Of a DNA stretch of 33,076 nucleotides, positions 32,687 to 33,076 are shown one piece after another. Positions within the stretch are counted from its first letter, which is position 1. Every line of letters begins with the position of its first letter. The notes under the pieces were generated by a model, which was not told the origin of the DNA, ran no database searches, and worked only from the letters and a program-made list of their open reading frames with translations. Source of the stretch: Methanosarcina sp. Ant1 (lineage in GTDB: Archaea; Halobacteriota; Methanosarcinia; Methanosarcinales; Methanosarcinaceae); the NCBI GenBank assembly GCA_001714685.2, contig MDTP02000009.1:1-33076 (forward strand), read 5' to 3'. Made by a program: the position numbers and the translations under genes.

Positions 32687-33076
32687 ATAGATATTCCTCC
32701 GATCTACGTATTCTCCGTCTATTCCATCTAATTATCTTTCATTTACTTCTATTCTGCTTATTTATCCTCCAATTTGTTACTATAGGTATTACGCAGTTGA
32801 AGAACAAAATCACACATAACAGGCGCTGTGATTAGTATAACGTTTTAAGGTTTCAAGGCTTCTTGACATTGTTTTTCCAGTTCAATTGCGTAATTCCTGA
32901 ACATATAAGAATATGGGCTTAAATAGCCCGCAAATATATAAAATTCTTAAATCAAAATTACGAGAAATAATAATACGCAAACAATATCGATATGGTATCG
33001 ACATGTTACAAATATAACAAAGGCATATTTAAAGATAGTGATTTTTTTTCTATATTTATATGAGGCTCTCAAATTA
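32687..33076 (-). promoter_or_regulatory. ech promoter and long leader, right-edge region
   Basis: 390 AT-rich bases without a gene. A TATA box candidate on the minus strand, TTTATATATT, lies at 32933-32942. Transcription from it would start near 32913 and give a leader of about 225 bases. GGGCT-TAAAT-AGCCC at 32915-32929 is a perfect palindrome between the TATA box and that start, the usual place for a repressor site in archaea. It does not resemble the nikR palindrome. Confidence 0.5.

Noticed and set aside
1-33076. tRNA or rRNA genes
   Set aside because: I looked for T-loop and anticodon-arm patterns and conserved rRNA segments and saw none. A dedicated tRNA search was not possible here.

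Overview
The window comes from a methanogenic archaeon of the genus Methanosarcina, most like M. mazei or M. barkeri. The main evidence is a complete six-gene Ech hydrogenase operon (echABCDEF, 27608-32686, minus strand), an F390-synthetase-like ligase, aIF1, an Nre repair protein, a class II photolyase, NikR, and large PKD/beta-helix surface proteins. M. acetivorans is known to lack Ech, which argues against that species. Intergenic DNA is AT-rich, start regions carry GGTG or GAGG ribosome binding sites, and TATA-type promoters are visible. The species is inferred from recognised gene families; no database search was run.

Layout. 1-2050: a PRC-barrel locus that has been duplicated repeatedly. 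It has an intact gene made of two near-identical PRC units, flanked by two copies of its own 5' region that end in broken gene starts. 2058-3041: a free-standing DnaJ-type zinc-finger protein facing an HNH-like zinc protein. 3439-5589: purL. 5750-6520: a 14-bp tandem repeat, a hairpin, a miniature transposable element and a small winged-helix regulator. 7041-9140: aIF1, then a helix-turn-helix regulator translationally coupled to Nre. 9281-9994: purC. 10478-12501: a two-gene unit of an AAA ATPase and a PhnP-like metallo-beta-lactamase hydrolase. 12639-18282: two large secreted or surface beta-helix/PKD proteins. 18744-20129: photolyase. 20130-22220: mostly non-coding, with a cluster of hairpins, a small membrane protein, a DUF378-type membrane protein and a second copy of the miniature element. 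22223-26610: a frameshifted peroxiredoxin, a membrane protein, a T4-endonuclease-V-like glycosylase, the F390-synthetase-like gene and nikR. 26615-27600: a decayed ArsR-type regulator. 27608-32686: ech, with its promoter and a long leader to the right.

How the parts relate. Ech is a membrane [NiFe] hydrogenase that couples ferredoxin and H2 to ion transport. NikR next door senses nickel, and its own promoter has a perfect 8-11-8 palindrome just after the TATA box. Three DNA-repair genes relevant to UV damage (nre, class II photolyase, pyrimidine-dimer glycosylase) lie within about 17 kb but are not one operon. purL and purC are both on the minus strand but are separate units.

The least expected signals are two diverged members of one ~180-bp miniature inverted-repeat element, each flanked by a perfect 8-bp target duplication; the repeated decay at the PRC locus; two regulatory or enzyme genes broken by frameshifts; and a compact three-hairpin stretch at 20241-20345 that may be a non-coding RNA or the end of a lost element.
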